64,000 nt of DNA from Erwinia endophytica. Its GTDB lineage: Bacteria > Pseudomonadota > Gammaproteobacteria > Enterobacterales > Enterobacteriaceae. How positions within the stretch are numbered: the stretch's first letter is position 1; each line of letters opens with the position of its first letter. The position numbers and the translations under genes were made by a program. Shown here one piece after another: positions 55,120-63,779 of this stretch. The notes beneath the pieces are model-generated. The model worked only from the letters and a program-made list of their open reading frames with translations. It searched no databases and was not told the DNA's origin. The stretch is taken from the NCBI RefSeq assembly GCF_009295515.1, contig NZ_RQVV01000015.1:1-64000 (forward strand), given 5' to 3'.

Positions 55120-56379
55120 TTAAGCAGATAAGTTATGACCTAATGCATAGAGAGGTTCTAATATCCACTCATACAAATGTCGTTTATCGACTAAAAAGTC
55201 AGCATCTAATGCCATTCCGGGCTTAAGATATTCATCGCGTGAGTAAACCTGAATATTTTGCTTATCCAGTTTCACTATGACCCGATATTGCTGTTCATGG
55301 ACGTTGTTGTTGCCCGTCAGGTTAGCGATCTCTTGCGGCGAAAGCGCGCTTCTGGAGACTTCAATAACCCGACCATACTGCTGGCCAAATTTTTGATAAG
55401 GGAATGCCTTGTAGCGCAAGACTACCCGCTGGTTAGGTTCAATAAAGCCGATTGCCTGGGTGTTGACCATCATACGTGCTACCAACTCACTGCCTGCTGG
55501 CAAGATGGATATTGCGGTATGACCGGCATTCAGGATCTGGCCTGTTTTCACCATAATAGTCCCGACGGTCCCATCCTGTGGCGCGCGCAACTCTATTGCC
55601 CGGCGGGATTCATTTTCGGCAAGAGACTGGCTGTTATCAGATAACTGTCTTTGTATATCATTGATTTTTTTATCTGTATTCAGCGGTTGTTCGCGAAGCT
55701 TTTGTTCCGTCTGCACAATTTGTTGCTGAATATCCAGCAGTTGCCGTTTGTATTCTTGCCATCTGGCTTGGGTTTCTAACAAGTTTGACTCTTGATCCTC
55801 AACTTGTTTGGTAGAGGCATAACCGTCTTTTAACATTTTCTGCAATTTATCCAGTTGCGTACGAGCTAATGCGACCTGCTTCTCGCGGTGCTTAACCTGC
55901 ATCGCCAACTGATCTTTTTGCAGCTTCATGCTGAGAATGCTGTTTGTTAACCCGGCAGTTTCCAACTCGCTCATCTCTTTTGCTGTCTGTAAATCAGCGA
56001 GCAGACGAGTACGTTGTTCCTTCAGCCGGTCTGAAATGACCTGCCGGGTTGGACCTAATGAGGTTGAAACTTCTGACGATAGCACCATCAATTTATCGCC
56101 CTGTTTTACCGTCTGACCTTCTTTAACGAAAATATGGGTTGCTGTACCGGATACTGGTGCGGAGATAGTCAGCATGCCTTCTTTAGGAATGAGCTCACCT
56201 GTTGATGTCTCATATTTGGTATAGCTGCCAAATATGAAAAACAGCAGGGCTGATAAGGTAATGAAGATGACCAGAGAAATGACCAGCCATCGCCATGGTG
56301 GGCAGTAAAGTGTGACTGTCCCCAAAGTGCCTTTATTATTGGCATCCAGTGCTTCCTGGCGGAATAGAGAGTTATCCAT
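55120..56379 (-). CDS. HlyD/CvaA-type membrane fusion protein
   Basis: Periplasmic adaptor of the type 1 export complex, 419 aa. One N-terminal membrane helix lies at about residues 30-53. Then come a lipoyl-like segment (ISAPVSGTATHIFVKEGQTV), a long coiled coil of residues about 115-245, and the second half-lipoyl LRAPQDGTVGTIMVKTGQI, followed by a beta-barrel. This matches CvaA/HlyD-like proteins serving peptide exporters. It begins 23 bp upstream of the exporter start and reads in the same direction. Confidence 0.88.
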   Translation of the reverse strand: MDNSLFRQEALDANNKGTLGTVTLYCPPWRWLVISLVIFITLSALLFFIFGSYTKYETSTGELIPKEGMLTISAPVSGTATHIFVKEGQTVKQGDKLMVLSSEVSTSLGPTRQVISDRLKEQRTRLLADLQTAKEMSELETAGLTNSILSMKLQKDQLAMQVKHREKQVALARTQLDKLQKMLKDGYASTKQVEDQESNLLETQARWQEYKRQLLDIQQQIVQTEQKLREQPLNTDKKINDIQRQLSDNSQSLAENESRRAIELRAPQDGTVGTIMVKTGQILNAGHTAISILPAGSELVARMMVNTQAIGFIEPNQRVVLRYKAFPYQKFGQQYGRVIEVSRSALSPQEIANLTGNNNVHEQQYRVIVKLDKQNIQVYSRDEYLKPGMALDADFLVDKRHLYEWILEPLYALGHNLSA

Positions 56380-56408
56380 TTAATTAACTCGAATTAATAA
56401 TTGAAGGT

Positions 56409-57731
56409 TTAACGACATTGGAAAATATCCAGTGAATCAATGTCAAGACTGCCGGTGTACAGCGAAAGTTGCAGTATGGCGGCCAGAAACTTGTATTTTG
56501 CTTCGGAATAATCCCGTAAGGATTCATAATATTTTTGTTGAGCATCCAACTCATCAGTGGTGGTCCTCAATCCCATATTTCTTTCGTACTGGATTGATTT
56601 CACTTTCTGTTGTGCCGAGTCGACGGCATGCTTCTGGGCCTGCATCAGCGCGACGCCATTTTTGATGCTCAACCAGGCTGAACGCGTATCCTGAATGGCT
56701 TTGCGTTGTGCTTCCGTAATATTGTCTTTCGCCGCTTCTTTGCGATAAGCCGCTTCAAACGATTGTGAGAGCTGGCCGCCGCCGGAAAACAGTGGAACAG
56801 AGACAGAGACGCCATATTGCAGGTTGGAACTTTTAGAACGCGTGCCGAAAATCGCGTCATACAGCACATTGTTATCAGCATCATTGCGGCTCCAGTTTTT
56901 ACCGTAACTGGCATACACTGACACCGTTGGCAGATGAGCGCCATCTGCTGCCAGCACATCCGCGCTGGCCTGTTCTGTCTGTAGTTGCGCTATTTTTACA
57001 GCGATATTATTGCGTTGTGCAGCAGACACCGCCTGATTGAGTGTGAGGGCAGGTTCGGGAGCAATACACTGAAAATTAATGGGTTCTACGCCTTCAGGAA
57101 TGGTACCTGTCAATTTCCTGAAGGCCTCGCCTGCCAGTAACAGATCATTTCTCGCCTGGATCTGCTTCGCCTGCGCCAGGTCATAATTTGCACGGGCTTC
57201 ATCGACATCCGTTCGGGTATTCTGGCCGTTTCGCAGACCCGATTGCAGACTGGTATATTGCGATTTGAACGTTTGGGTTGCCGATTGTGCCGCCTGTAGC
57301 ACTTCTTGCTGATACAGGACAGAAAAATACGCTTCTGAGACATCAGTAATCAGTTTTTGCTGTGACTGAAAAAATTGTGCTTCCGAGGTGTTGGCGATCG
57401 CATCGCCTTTTTTCCAGGCAGCAATTTTCGCCATATCAAAAACAGGCTGTTGCATCTCAACATTGTATGAGTGCCGGGTCACGCCTGTTTGGTATTTTTG
57501 GCTCGGTTGTTCCTGACGGTTCCAGCCACCCTGAAGATTAACGGAAGGCAACATGCCTGACACTCCCTGCCAGTAGCGTTGTTTATCCGCTTTCGTGGTC
57601 GCCCGATCTGATTGTAATGCGGAATCATAGGTAAAGGCGGCGACGACGGCTTCTTTAAGTGTTGTTGCTGGGGCAGTCATTGAAACAACCAAAGTGCTTA
57701 ATAGAATAAATTTATTAGAAAAGTTTTTCAT
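56409..57731 (-). CDS. TolC-family outer-membrane efflux protein
   Basis: Outer-membrane channel of 440 aa, with a signal peptide (MKNFSNKFILLSTLVVSMTAPA) and two TolC-type repeats of beta strands and long helices; the second opens TLNQAVSAAQRNNIAVKIAQ. It has its own gene here rather than relying on chromosomal tolC, which suggests a dedicated exporter. It lies 29 bp upstream of the hlyD-like gene and 87 bp downstream of the regulator. Confidence 0.85.
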   Translation of the reverse strand: MKNFSNKFILLSTLVVSMTAPATTLKEAVVAAFTYDSALQSDRATTKADKQRYWQGVSGMLPSVNLQGGWNRQEQPSQKYQTGVTRHSYNVEMQQPVFDMAKIAAWKKGDAIANTSEAQFFQSQQKLITDVSEAYFSVLYQQEVLQAAQSATQTFKSQYTSLQSGLRNGQNTRTDVDEARANYDLAQAKQIQARNDLLLAGEAFRKLTGTIPEGVEPINFQCIAPEPALTLNQAVSAAQRNNIAVKIAQLQTEQASADVLAADGAHLPTVSVYASYGKNWSRNDADNNVLYDAIFGTRSKSSNLQYGVSVSVPLFSGGGQLSQSFEAAYRKEAAKDNITEAQRKAIQDTRSAWLSIKNGVALMQAQKHAVDSAQQKVKSIQYERNMGLRTTTDELDAQQKYYESLRDYSEAKYKFLAAILQLSLYTGSLDIDSLDIFQCR

Positions 57732-57818
57732 ATTAGCTGCTAAAATTAATCAATTAATTATTGTCGTGGGAAACACGACATTATTTTTATCGCAATAATG
57801 TTATAAAGTATCACTGTA

Positions 57819-58481
57819 CTAAATGATTTTCTCTGAATAGGCGTATTTAATTAAATCTGTTGTATTGGTCAGAAGTAACTTACGCATTGCATTATATTTT
57901 TGTGTAGAAATAGTACTGACGCTCCTTTTGCGTGATTTGGCAATTTCAGTGAGACGGTAACCCAGTGCAATCTGGCGAATCACTTCCATTTCAGAAGAAG
58001 TCAATTCGTCTTTTCTTTTTGAATGTAAAGAATTTGATAATATCCGCTTGATACTGCTAGAAAGATAAGGTTCTTTCCGGTCTGAATTAGCGAATGATAA
58101 TGCATTAATCAGTTCTTCTCCCTCGTCATTTTTGCTGACAAGACCAGAAACTTTGTATTTAAGAATGCTGGTCAGAATAGCCATATTACGTTGTGAGGTA
58201 AGGATAATAATTTTTAATTCGGGAATTTTCTTAGTGAGTTCTTTTATTTTTTCGATACCATCAAGAGAACCTTCATCGTAACTTAATGAAAATTCAGTAA
58301 TAAGGACGTCAACCGGATGGCTTTTTATCTTGTGGAGTAATAATGCTCCTTCGAGAGGATAATTATGTATTTCTACCTCTGGGCAATAAGACGATAAAAA
58401 ATACCTGACAGAGCTCAAGATAAATGGGCTTTCATCAGATAAGGCTATTTTGTATTTAGATCCGATCGCATAGCTAGTCAT
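57819..58481 (-). CDS. RcsB-like LuxR-type regulator with Glu at the phospho-site
   Basis: Two-domain regulator, 220 aa: receiver-like domain (1-125) and LuxR helix-turn-helix (about 150-215, ELTSSEMEVIRQIALGYRLTEIAKSRKRSVSTISTQK). It lines up with RcsB/FimZ-type proteins. In RcsB the phosphorylated Asp is in VLITDLSMPG; here the line is VLITEFSLSYD, so residue 63 is Glu, a change that often mimics phosphorylation. The acid pair is also reduced (SDESP). The Lys in SGLVSKNDEG is kept. It is therefore likely a phosphorylation-independent activator. Position between the fimbrial and export genes suggests it controls both. Confidence 0.82.
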   Translation of the reverse strand: MTSYAIGSKYKIALSDESPFILSSVRYFLSSYCPEVEIHNYPLEGALLLHKIKSHPVDVLITEFSLSYDEGSLDGIEKIKELTKKIPELKIIILTSQRNMAILTSILKYKVSGLVSKNDEGEELINALSFANSDRKEPYLSSSIKRILSNSLHSKRKDELTSSEMEVIRQIALGYRLTEIAKSRKRSVSTISTQKYNAMRKLLLTNTTDLIKYAYSEKII

Positions 58482-58564
58482 TTGATTTCCCTATTAATGA
58501 ATATTTTCAAGGTGCTATCAATTACTTTGTTTCTAAAAAATCCCTGGAATTTTCTAGAAATAAA

Positions 58565-58590
58565 CAGGGTGCACATCCAGTGCACTCTGT
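58565..58590 (-). terminator. Hairpin after the tip-adhesin gene
   Basis: An 8-bp GTGCAC-centred stem (58567-58574 with 58580-58587) lies just downstream of the adhesin stop and is followed on the minus strand by TGTTTATTTC. It could end or attenuate the fimbrial transcript before the regulator gene. Confidence 0.5.
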
Positions 58591-58607
58591 TCTATAGGTT
58601 ATTATTA

Positions 58608-59642
58608 TTATTGGTAACTAATGGTATACGTCGCTGAGCTGTTGGCGACACCTGCGGTAATCGTATTCCCAGTCTGATAATAGCGGGCATAAAAAGGCAC
58701 GGTTACTGCCGCCGAAGACAACGGGAATGACGCCACAGTGAAAGGTGTGCTTAACGAAACAGGATTGTTGTTACCATCAAGCAGTTGTACCCCGACGTTG
58801 GTTGCCGAATTAGTACTCTCAGTTAGCGCCAGTACGCCATTATCACTAAAACCTGATACCGGCGTACCGTCAAATTGCAACATGACATCAAACGAACCGG
58901 ACAGCAATGCTTCGCAATCCAGTGCAATATTAAATGCGGTGGCAGGGCTGGTTGAGCCAATACCTGAGCCCAGTCCGCTGGTTGCATTGATCGAGTAACT
59001 TCCCAAATCCACTGTTTGATTGGCATCACCACTGACGGAACAGGTTTTACTCACTACGGAAATACCTGATTTAAGATTGGTTATATAAAATGCCAGATCT
59101 CCATCTTCAACGTAAGAACCCACCTTAAATATGATAACGTTATTCCTTATACCAGTGGTAGCACTTATTGATGACGATGTTTTTACAAGCCTAATGGGAA
59201 CGGTCAACTCAACGTCGGTATATTCCCCGAGACTAGAGGTGTAAGCAAACATCTCGATTATCTTACCTGTAGCAATACTGGCCACATCGGTGCCTATATC
59301 ACCATTATAGCCAGTGTAAAGCGTCAAGCCGTAACCCAAATCATCAGTAATGGCGACACGCTTGAAATAGACCTCAGCCTGCTGACCATCTAAATACTGT
59401 ACCAGGTTATTCAATGCGCACTGAAAATTTACGGTGGTCGTTCCCTCGTAAACTACAGTACCAATAGGGATGTCAGCAGATAAGGTTAACCCCAGGGCAC
59501 TGAAATCCACGGCATTCACGGTGGTCGAATTCCTACACTTCAACGTGACATCGTCAGATGCCTGTGACCCTGTTATTGTTAATAAAAGGAAGAGCGTACT
59601 AATAAAAACGATCAGTCCTTTGCGTAGTGGGGTAAAAAACAT
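58608..59642 (-). CDS. Fimbrial tip adhesin, FimH-like two-domain
   Basis: Secreted pilus tip protein, 344 aa, with a signal peptide (KGLIVFISTLFLLLTITGSQA). The N-terminal part has LKCRNSTT and VNFQCALNN, a disulfide pair typical of a receptor-binding domain. The C-terminal pilin domain has SKTCSVSGDA, ALDCEALLS and the terminal beta-strand ATYTISYQ that the usher-chaperone recognises. It follows the usher by 37 bp, as FimH-type adhesins do. The ligand is unknown. Confidence 0.82.
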   Translation of the reverse strand: MFFTPLRKGLIVFISTLFLLLTITGSQASDDVTLKCRNSTTVNAVDFSALGLTLSADIPIGTVVYEGTTTVNFQCALNNLVQYLDGQQAEVYFKRVAITDDLGYGLTLYTGYNGDIGTDVASIATGKIIEMFAYTSSLGEYTDVELTVPIRLVKTSSSISATTGIRNNVIIFKVGSYVEDGDLAFYITNLKSGISVVSKTCSVSGDANQTVDLGSYSINATSGLGSGIGSTSPATAFNIALDCEALLSGSFDVMLQFDGTPVSGFSDNGVLALTESTNSATNVGVQLLDGNNNPVSLSTPFTVASFPLSSAAVTVPFYARYYQTGNTITAGVANSSATYTISYQ

Positions 59643-59679
59643 AATAACTCTCCCTGGAATCCCTGTTATTGCTTCACTA

Positions 59680-62271
59680 TCATCCCTGTGGGGATGAAGC
59701 AGACTCTAATGTTGCCACATAACGGTTATGTGTATCCTTTTCTGCATGACATTTCGTGCTTAATCGAGCCAGGGTTCCGTTATCAAAATCTTGTATTTTT
59801 CCATTTTCCAGGTTTACGACACAGCTGTTTTCTTCACGACTTCCCCACGAAACCAGTAATTTAGGAATATCTTGGTTCAGGCGGGTATAAATTTGACCAC
59901 CTTGCGTCACGGTCGTTAAAGTATTGCCATTTTCGTCACTGACTTTGGCACCAAACGGTAATGCATTGCCATCAGAGAGACTGGCCCGAATTAAAATTGG
60001 GCGACCAGTGCTCGTTTTATATTTCACTTTCACCACTGAACCTTCGATGGGAACCACGCGTTGCGAGGTATATTCCATCTCAACATCCATTGGTAATCCT
60101 TTGGGGTCAATCGCCAGTTCATTTAATCTGTAGGGATTGAGATTAGGGACTATTGCATTTCCGCTGCCATCCAACGTGATATTCGGATAGCCGACAACAT
60201 GTGCGCCTGCTGCGTTATCAGCACTCACCACTGCCAGCGTATTGCTCTGGTATGCGCTGAAGGTCAGGCTGTCCGGTAAAGCCACCATAGACCCGCTGGC
60301 CCCGCCAGAAATGGAATGATAGCCCTCACCATGGCTATAGGCTAATTGCAATGCGCTGTAGGGGCTTCTGTATTGTCCGCTAACATTACCGCTGTATTTA
60401 TTCTCAGTGTCTTTGCTGACACCGACATTGTAAGTATATTGATTATATTCGCCAACGGTGCCATTTACAGCTGTTTGCGCACTCAGTCCATCTTTTGTTT
60501 GAGTGGCTGAACCGTTTAGATAATGTTTGCTGCCGCTCATGCTATTACCAAGTGGCACAGAAAAGTCCAGCGTAAACTGGGTTTCTGATGAACCGGTTGA
60601 ATAATGTAAACGATTAGCCGCCAGACTGTAAGAAACTCTCCCTAGCGTGTTATTGTATCCCATTTGATACTGGGTATTGGTCCCGTCCTTGTCCCAGTAA
60701 TCTTGCACATAGCCCGTGAGATATAAATTACCGTAAGTATCACCCAACCGCTGGTTGGCCGTAACGGAAAACCGGTCCTTTGGACGAGAAAGTGAATATT
60801 CCTCATCACTGTGCTTTTTTACATAGTTATTGATATGAATGGCATCACTATAACTGTAATAGCCAGAAGAAGAAAAGCGATATGTTGCGATCGAAATGCT
60901 AGTGTTTGATTCAGCTATTTTTTTACTATAAGTAGCACGGAAACTAAGCCCTTCATTCTCATTATTTCCGTACCGGGTTCGTGCGCCAGTGACATCGGCG
61001 GAAAAGGCACCAATTGGTAGCCCAACAGCCCCCCCCAACAACGCTGAGAAGTAATTGCCCGAGCCTAAAATACCGCTATAGACGCTCAGTGTATTACTGA
61101 GACCATGCTGGATTGTCGCCTGATAAATCTTTGGCGTATAAACCAGGTTGTCAATGCGTGAAACCCCAGCCATGGCGGTATAGTACGTCATGCCTGGTCT
61201 CTTAAGCTTCGCCACAGCGGCATAAGGGACTGAAAAATGTTTTTCGCTGCCATCGGCTTCTTTAACGGTGACATCAAGATCGCCGCCATAACCGGTAGGA
61301 TAAAGGTCATCGATCAGAAAAGCTCCGGGGGAAACGGTGGTTTCATAGATTTTTACCCCATTCTGTTTGATGCTGACCAGGGCATTGGAACTGGCCACTC
61401 CTCTGATCTCTGGTGCATACCCACGTTGCGAATCAGGCCACATTTGTTCCACCGTCGCCATTTGTACCCCGCGGAATGAAAGGGTGTCGAATAACTCGCC
61501 AGAGGTATTACCTTCCCCCAGTGTCAGACGCGACTTCAATAGTGGAATATCCTTTTGTACGTAGGTATTGACATTCTCGTAATGATGATAAGCGCTGCTC
61601 TGCTTCTGTTTATGCCAATTGAACGAACCGTCATGGCGGAACATCCAGCCCATGAAGTTGAAACCGACCAGTGCTTTAGCGTACAGGGATTCATAAGACT
61701 GATGGTTAGTCACCGAACGATAGCCATTGACGTTATAGCGCAGGCTTAACGCATTTTCTCCCTGGTCCCACAAGGTGGGATCGACAAAACCCCGGGCATT
61801 ACGGATCAGGTGAGCCTGGGGAATGGCGATATTCATACGCATATCAGCGGTATCGATTTGTGCGTTACTGTCATCCAGTAGCTCATTCAGGGCAACACAA
61901 CCTGTACCAGATTTGACGGCTTCAATTTTTTCTTTGGGGATCTCGTTGCTTTTTAAGGCAAGCTTTTTTAGCAGACTGTCGGAGAAACAAACTTTGGCCT
62001 TCCCCTGCTCACTGGCAACCCTGATTTTTTCCCGGCCGACCTGGTTGCCGTTCAGATACACATCCAGCACGTAGTCGCCAGGATCAATGGGGTTTTCTTT
62101 CGAAAAACGAGAGACGTCGATCTTTATCCCGGTCATGCTCTTCAGAAAAGAGTCATCAAAGGTGACTTCATCGGAACTGTCTGCAACAGCCCATAAAGGA
62201 AACATTGTTGCGAAAAGAGTCAGGCAGGCTCCCTGTATCGCCTTCCTTTTGATTGAAACATCCCTATTCAT
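59680..62271 (-). CDS. Fimbrial outer-membrane usher (FimD/PapC type)
   Basis: Large outer-membrane pore that assembles the pilus, 863 aa. After the signal peptide comes the N-terminal domain that captures chaperone complexes (VTFDDSFLKSMTGIKIDVSRF). Then come the beta-barrel with GFNFMGWMFRHDGSFNWH and FRGVQMATVEQMWPDSQRGYAPEI, the plug segment SSNALVSIKQNGVKIYETTV, and C-terminal domains ending LSTKCHAEKD. The ribosome-binding site is AAGGATGATGGC. It is the third gene of the fimbrial operon. Confidence 0.92.
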   Translation of the reverse strand: MNRDVSIKRKAIQGACLTLFATMFPLWAVADSSDEVTFDDSFLKSMTGIKIDVSRFSKENPIDPGDYVLDVYLNGNQVGREKIRVASEQGKAKVCFSDSLLKKLALKSNEIPKEKIEAVKSGTGCVALNELLDDSNAQIDTADMRMNIAIPQAHLIRNARGFVDPTLWDQGENALSLRYNVNGYRSVTNHQSYESLYAKALVGFNFMGWMFRHDGSFNWHKQKQSSAYHHYENVNTYVQKDIPLLKSRLTLGEGNTSGELFDTLSFRGVQMATVEQMWPDSQRGYAPEIRGVASSNALVSIKQNGVKIYETTVSPGAFLIDDLYPTGYGGDLDVTVKEADGSEKHFSVPYAAVAKLKRPGMTYYTAMAGVSRIDNLVYTPKIYQATIQHGLSNTLSVYSGILGSGNYFSALLGGAVGLPIGAFSADVTGARTRYGNNENEGLSFRATYSKKIAESNTSISIATYRFSSSGYYSYSDAIHINNYVKKHSDEEYSLSRPKDRFSVTANQRLGDTYGNLYLTGYVQDYWDKDGTNTQYQMGYNNTLGRVSYSLAANRLHYSTGSSETQFTLDFSVPLGNSMSGSKHYLNGSATQTKDGLSAQTAVNGTVGEYNQYTYNVGVSKDTENKYSGNVSGQYRSPYSALQLAYSHGEGYHSISGGASGSMVALPDSLTFSAYQSNTLAVVSADNAAGAHVVGYPNITLDGSGNAIVPNLNPYRLNELAIDPKGLPMDVEMEYTSQRVVPIEGSVVKVKYKTSTGRPILIRASLSDGNALPFGAKVSDENGNTLTTVTQGGQIYTRLNQDIPKLLVSWGSREENSCVVNLENGKIQDFDNGTLARLSTKCHAEKDTHNRYVATLESASSPQG

Positions 62272-62316
62272 GCCATCATCCTTAACAAATAATCACAGCC
62301 CTAAATAACGTGTCAT

Positions 62317-63057
62317 TTATTGGCCAGACAGGGTGCTATCCATACTCCTGCTGCTGCCATAGTCGTCAATATATTGATAGTGAATGTTGTTTTTTGTTGT
62401 CAGGTTATTTATTCCAGATACAGTAAATGTTTGTTCTCCCCCAGGGGCGACCATATTTCCTCTGACGCTGGTATGTTTTTTCCCTGAGTTGTCTTCTAAA
62501 TCAACACTGGCGACATTCACATGGTATGGCGAGTTATTATGTGCCGTTAGTGTGGATGTATTGCCATTACGCCGCCAGACCAGCGCTTTGGCAGCATTAT
62601 CCGCGCCTTCCGCAGTTAATCCATCAGGGCGATAAAATATTTTAATGCGACTTCTTATCGCCATTTGTAATTTATTTTTATTGGCTAGTGCCTTATTTTG
62701 TGGCGGCACATCAAGAACGTTTAGCCAAAATACAGATTCTTTGTCAGCGGGTAAATTCTCACCCGTATAAATCAGACGCAGTGTTTGCCCTTTATGTGCC
62801 TCCATCCTGAAAACAGGAGGCGTCAGAATAAACGGCACCTGTATTTTATCCAGTGGCTGATTAGGATCCCCGCTGTCAATCCAGGTTTGTACCAGCGCAG
62901 GTTTATTACTTTTATTATCAAGACGAACCGTCACTTCTTTTTCTTTCGCGGGATAAATAACGCGTGTACCGATGATAGTCACGCTTGCCGACGCTGGAAT
63001 AGCAACGCACATCGCCATTAATATACTGAATAATCTGGAGATGAATTTTTTATTCAT
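62317..63057 (-). CDS. Periplasmic pilus chaperone (FimC/PapD type)
   Basis: Periplasmic chaperone of two immunoglobulin-like domains, about 246 aa. It has the signal peptide MNKKFISRLFSILMAMCVAIPASA, then VTIIGTRVIYPAKEKEVTVRL and FWLNVLDVPP, the donor-strand region. Start choice: ATG at 63057, since the frame from 63069 adds only MFVT before MNKK and neither has a strong ribosome-binding site. It captures the pilin and adhesin subunits and hands them to the usher. Confidence 0.9.
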   Translation of the reverse strand: MNKKFISRLFSILMAMCVAIPASASVTIIGTRVIYPAKEKEVTVRLDNKSNKPALVQTWIDSGDPNQPLDKIQVPFILTPPVFRMEAHKGQTLRLIYTGENLPADKESVFWLNVLDVPPQNKALANKNKLQMAIRSRIKIFYRPDGLTAEGADNAAKALVWRRNGNTSTLTAHNNSPYHVNVASVDLEDNSGKKHTSVRGNMVAPGGEQTFTVSGINNLTTKNNIHYQYIDDYGSSRSMDSTLSGQ

Positions 63058-63086
63058 AGTTACAAACACGACCAGTGTCCATGATT

Positions 63087-63120
63087 AAAAAAAGACGAGG
63101 GATCACTGCTGATCCCCCGC
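63087..63120 (-). terminator. Terminator-like hairpin after the major pilin
   Basis: On the minus strand a GC-rich stem with GGGATCA pairing to TGATCCC and loop GCAG, extended on both sides, is followed by seven Ts. It sits between the pilin and chaperone genes and should let most transcripts end after the abundant pilin, as in many fimbrial operons. Confidence 0.85.
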
Positions 63121-63129
63121 CTTGTTTTA

Positions 63130-63669
63130 TTAGATGTACTCGATTGAATAGGTTACTGAAGTAGAAACAGTACCTGCACCCGCAGCGCCAGTCGCGTAAT
63201 ATTCAGCAGAGTAAGCCAGGGTGGCAGAACCACTACTCAGTGATTCTGCTACTGGTGATGTAGACTGGTCAGAGCTACCGATATTAATAACGGTGCCACT
63301 GCTGTCCTTCAACTGTACATCAACGTTAGTTGCAGTACCGTTGTTGGTCAGTCTGCCAGTAGTCGTATCAACGTTTGCACCACTTTCGAAGTAGGCATAA
63401 GCAGATGCGGTGAGGTTAGTACAAGAAGACAGATCAATAGTAAAGCTGGTAGCACCCGCAGTGGTACCAGTAGAATCCAGTGAGCCTGTGGAGAGCGTAG
63501 GCAGAGTTACGGTAGCATCGGCGCTACCGGTGCTGTTTACACCAACGTCACAAGTTGCGCTTGTCAGTTCACCATTGAAGGTGATTGTGCCATCAGACGC
63601 TACTGCGTTTGCAGATACAGTTGCCAGAATACCCGCAGCAACCAGAGACGAAATTAATGCGCTTTTCAT
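63130..63669 (-). CDS. Major fimbrial subunit (FimA type)
   Basis: Main pilin, 179 aa from the ATG at 63669 (ribosome-binding site AAGGATGGTATT); the longer open frame up to 63723 is not used. The signal peptide MKSALISSLVAAGILATVSANAVA is followed by GTITFNGELTSATCDVG, the beginning of the FimA fold, with partner cysteine in LSSCTNL. The C-terminal strand VSTSVTYSIEYI is the chaperone/usher recognition strand. It follows the small peptide gene by about 110 bp. Confidence 0.93.
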   Translation of the reverse strand: MKSALISSLVAAGILATVSANAVASDGTITFNGELTSATCDVGVNSTGSADATVTLPTLSTGSLDSTGTTAGATSFTIDLSSCTNLTASAYAYFESGANVDTTTGRLTNNGTATNVDVQLKDSSGTVINIGSSDQSTSPVAESLSSGSATLAYSAEYYATGAAGAGTVSTSVTYSIEYI

Positions 63670-63732
63670 AATACCATCCTTTGATATTGAACAATTAATT
63701 TGTAGCGCTGTCAGGGGCGCCAATCCTTTATC

Positions 63733-63765
63733 ACAGAAAACAAACCATCCAGGGTTATTCTCTGT
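63733..63765 (-). other. Imperfect inverted repeat between the double-glycine peptide and pilin genes
   Basis: ACAGAGAATAACC and GGTTTGTTTTCTGT on the minus strand pair imperfectly around a 6-base loop. It lies 15-47 bp downstream of the peptide stop. No U-tract follows, so it could be an mRNA processing or stabilising structure. Confidence 0.4.
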
Positions 63766-63779
63766 AATTCTGCACGGAA

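Noticed and set aside
52976-57731. Export system for a giant RTX or Bap-type adhesin
   Set aside because: Such exporters lack the catalytic Cys in the C39-like domain, and no large repetitive adhesin gene is present; here the protease triad is intact.
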